A stretch of 64,000 nucleotides of DNA from NCBI RefSeq assembly GCF_001435585.1, contig NZ_AZEC01000002.1, forward strand, positions 152,879 to 216,878, given 5' to 3'. The notes below the pieces were generated by a model. The model made no database searches, was not told where the DNA came from, and saw nothing but the letters and a program-made list of their open reading frames with translations. The position numbers and the translations under genes are program-made. This DNA is from Schleiferilactobacillus perolens DSM 12744 (GTDB lineage Bacteria; Bacillota; Bacilli; Lactobacillales; Lactobacillaceae). Below are positions 62,046 to 64,000 of this stretch, piece after piece; positions within the stretch are counted from its first letter, which is position 1, and the number at the start of each line of letters is the position of its first letter.

Positions 62046-63050
62046 TTACCGGGAACGACGTTTCATCAACTCGATATGTTTCAGCGACTCCCCTGTGCCA
62101 ATTGCAACACATTCCAGTGGATCTTGTGCAATGAATACTGGTACACCGGTGGCATCAGAAATCACGCCCGGCAAATTCTTAAGTAATGCACCACCGCCAG
62201 TCAGCACAATGCCGCGATCAATGACATCTGCCGCAATCTCCGGTGATGTCTCTTCCAACGTATCTTTGATGGCTTCGATAATGGCCTGGACCACTTCTTG
62301 TACGGCTTTGGCCACATCTTCACCAGACACATCAATCGTCTTTGGCAATCCAGAAACCAAATCCCGGCCGCGTACGGACATCGGGCCTAAATCCTTTGCC
62401 CCTTCGATTGAGGCAGAGCCAATTTCCATCTTGATCTGTTCTGCGGTCCGTTCACCGATCAACAAGTTGAATTCTTGACGAACATAGGAAGTGATTGCTT
62501 CGTCCATCTTGTCACCAGCCATCCGAATAGACCGGGCAGAAACAATCCCACCCAGTGAAATCGTGGCCACATCTGTCGTCCCGCCGCCAATGTCGACAAC
62601 CATACTGCCAGTCGGATCCATGACAGGCAAACCTGCACCAATTGCCGCGGCATAAGGCTCTTCAATGACGTAGGCGTCCTTAGCGCCAGCCACCCGGGTC
62701 GCGTCTGTCACTGCCCGTTTCTCGACTTCTGTGACTCCAGAAGGTACACAAACCATGACATAAGGCTTGCCAGTAGAACCAGCCTTTTGTAAGAAATACT
62801 TCATCATTGCCACGGTGGTGTCATAGTCTGCAATGACCCCATCCTTCATCGGCCGAATCGCCACAATACTGGCTGGTGTACGGCCAATCATGTCCCGAGC
62901 CTCAGAACCGACTGCCAGCACGTCACCAGTATTGGTGTCCTTGGCCACGACAGAAGGTTCACTGAGCACAATACCTTTGCCTTCTACATATACCAATGTA
63001 TTGGCTGTGCCCAAGTCAATACCTATATTTTTCGCACCAAATCCAAACAC
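62046..63050 (-). CDS. mreB: Rod shape-determining protein MreB
   Basis: Actin-like filament protein directing lateral wall growth, 334 residues. Phosphate 1 [20 protein letters not shown], the connect motif [17 protein letters not shown], phosphate 2 [20 protein letters not shown], and the adenosine motif [20 protein letters not shown] start at 63050 with AAGGAGAG about ten bases upstream. Has its own promoter region in the 195-bp gap after radC. Confidence 0.98.
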   Translation of the reverse strand: MFGFGAKNIGIDLGTANTLVYVEGKGIVLSEPSVVAKDTNTGDVLAVGSEARDMIGRTPASIVAIRPMKDGVIADYDTTVAMMKYFLQKAGSTGKPYVMVCVPSGVTEVEKRAVTDATRVAGAKDAYVIEEPYAAAIGAGLPVMDPTGSMVVDIGGGTTDVATISLGGIVSARSIRMAGDKMDEAITSYVRQEFNLLIGERTAEQIKMEIGSASIEGAKDLGPMSVRGRDLVSGLPKTIDVSGEDVAKAVQEVVQAIIEAIKDTLEETSPEIAADVIDRGIVLTGGGALLKNLPGVISDATGVPVFIAQDPLECVAIGTGESLKHIELMKRRSR

Positions 63051-63098
63051 GAGAATTTCTCTCCTTCAAAGCGCATCCGCGGATACTTAATATCGATA

Positions 63099-63104
63099 AT
63101 TATA
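63099..63104 (-). promoter_or_regulatory. Probable -10 box of the mreBCD-minCD operon
   Basis: TATAAT on the minus strand, 49 bp before the mreB GTG. The -35 is weak. A second candidate -10 (TATACT, TG upstream) lies about 37 bp further upstream. Confidence 0.45.
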
Positions 63105-63245
63105 ACATAGTCGCTTCTCTGCCACTACGTCTCCAGTATAACAGTGAACGGGTTTTCCATCGCTGTTTTCAATTCCACATTACCGTAACATATTGCACCA
63201 GTCGCGCCCAATTTTTCAGGAGATATTTAGAAAAGCTTCGGATTT

Positions 63246-63911
63246 TTACCAAGGATGACAGCTACGAATGGAGGCATAGTCATCTTGCCCAACGATCAAG
63301 TGATCCACCACTTCGATCCCCACAATTTCACCGACACTAACCAACCGTTCAGTTAACATCAAGTCTTGTTGTGACGGAGTCGGATCGCCGCTAGGGTGAT
63401 TGTGCGCGACAAGGATGTGGGCAGCAGCAAAACGCAGTGCGCCGGCGAATACCTCACGGGGATGGGCAATAGATGCCGTCAGACTTCCTTTAAACAACAT
63501 TTGTTCGGCAATGACAGCATTTTTTGCATCCAAGTAAATTGCAATGAACTCTTCTTGAGTACAACCAGCGTAGTAATCCATAAGATGTTTGGCGGCACTC
63601 TCTACCGAATCGATTCGGCCAAACCGGTCCCCGAGTTGATGGGCGACCCGCCGTCCGAGTTCGATGCCGCCGGCCAGCATCAATGCCTTAGCCGGACCGA
63701 CACCAGCAATTCGAGATAATTCTGCGAGCCCAGCATATTGCAAATTTGGCAAAAAGTGATATTGGTTAATGATTGCTTCCGCAATTTGAAATACGGACTG
63801 GTAACGGCTCCCGCCGCCCAACATGAGTGCAATCAACTCCTGATCGGTTAATGCCCCGACGCCGAACTGCGTCGCTTTTTCCCGGGGTAACATCACTGCC
63901 ACTTCTTCCAT
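63246..63911 (-). CDS. radC: RadC/JAB-domain protein
   Basis: JAMM metalloprotease-fold protein of the RadC family, 221 residues. An N-terminal helix-hairpin-helix-like UPF0758 domain (LTDQELIALMLGGG, ELSRIAGVGPAKALML) is followed by the JAB domain with the metal motif HILVAHNHPSGDPTPSQQD (H-x-H-x10-D, about 168-180). The biochemical role is not settled despite the DNA-repair name. ATG with GAGGA nine bases upstream. Position next to mreB is conserved. The end of the window (63912-64000) holds only its upstream region, with TGGTCTTTTTT at the edge looking like the U-tract of a terminator outside the window. Confidence 0.92.
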   Translation of the reverse strand: MEEVAVMLPREKATQFGVGALTDQELIALMLGGGSRYQSVFQIAEAIINQYHFLPNLQYAGLAELSRIAGVGPAKALMLAGGIELGRRVAHQLGDRFGRIDSVESAAKHLMDYYAGCTQEEFIAIYLDAKNAVIAEQMLFKGSLTASIAHPREVFAGALRFAAAHILVAHNHPSGDPTPSQQDLMLTERLVSVGEIVGIEVVDHLIVGQDDYASIRSCHPW

Positions 63912-64000
63912 GCCTAATCGTCCTCTCTTGATTGGTCCTCACTCACTATATATGCAGAAGAACAAAAGTTTGGGCATCAATCAGTGCACAAAAAAGACCA

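Overview
The window looks like chromosome from a member of the Lactobacillaceae with about 50% GC by eye. It resembles the Lacticaseibacillus/Schleiferilactobacillus branch more than low-GC lactobacilli. The reasons are the paired RNases J1 and J2 with RpoY, the UPF0223, DUF1831, DUF3397 and DUF4044 families, T-box and M-box leaders, and a Gram-positive dcw cluster without murC or ddl. The species assignment is inference. Almost everything is housekeeping. No tRNA, rRNA, CRISPR array, prophage or transposase gene was seen.

Layout. (1) 1-15.3 kb, minus strand: a cut-off TPR gene, rnjB, an unrecognised 349-residue protein, rpsO, rpsT, then the run typA-ftsW-ylbG-rsmD-coaD-sepM-comEA-comEC-holA, with yktA-suhB upstream of typA. 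(2) 15.3-19.2 kb: an mgtA Mg2+ P-type ATPase behind a textbook M-box riboswitch, and divergent def. Between the M-box terminator and mgtA lies a 32-codon reading frame rich in Asp/Pro and Arg that resembles enterobacterial MgtL in style. (3) 19.2-23.3 kb: a heterodimeric ABC exporter and a small membrane protein. (4) 23.3-26.4 kb, plus strand: rpoY-rnjA and a lipid kinase. (5) 26.5-36.6 kb, minus strand: pgm-TPR-recD2-GNAT; nifS, DUF1831 and mnmA for tRNA thiolation; nudF, a tail-anchored protein and mtnN. (6) 36.7-38.7 kb, plus strand: xpaC-telA. (7) 38.7-56.4 kb, minus strand: DUF3397, then the dcw cluster mraZ-rsmH-ftsL-pbp-mraY-murD-murG-divIB-ftsA-ftsZ-sepF-ylmG-ylmH-divIVA, an isoleucine T-box with ileS, and cspA. 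(8) 56.5-64 kb: a tiny plus-strand DUF4044 gene, an amino-acid ABC transporter behind a T-box that reads as histidine-specific, and radC-mreB-mreC-mreD-minC-minD.

How the parts fit: cell-wall precursor synthesis (mraY, murD, murG), septation (ftsA/Z/L/W, divIB, sepF, divIVA, minCD) and elongation (mreBCD) dominate the right half. The left half holds late-competence DNA uptake (comEA, comEC) and RNA metabolism.

The least explained items are: (a) the M-box plus proline/acidic/arginine-rich leader peptide plus hairpin ahead of mgtA; (b) a family of about 180-bp intergenic elements (32762-32936 and 34796-34983, with a partial chimeric copy at 4300-4380) that share terminal inverted repeats and a three-way-junction fold with compensatory base changes; (c) a hairpin next to the comEA ribosome-binding site; (d) the unrecognised protein at 2235-3284.
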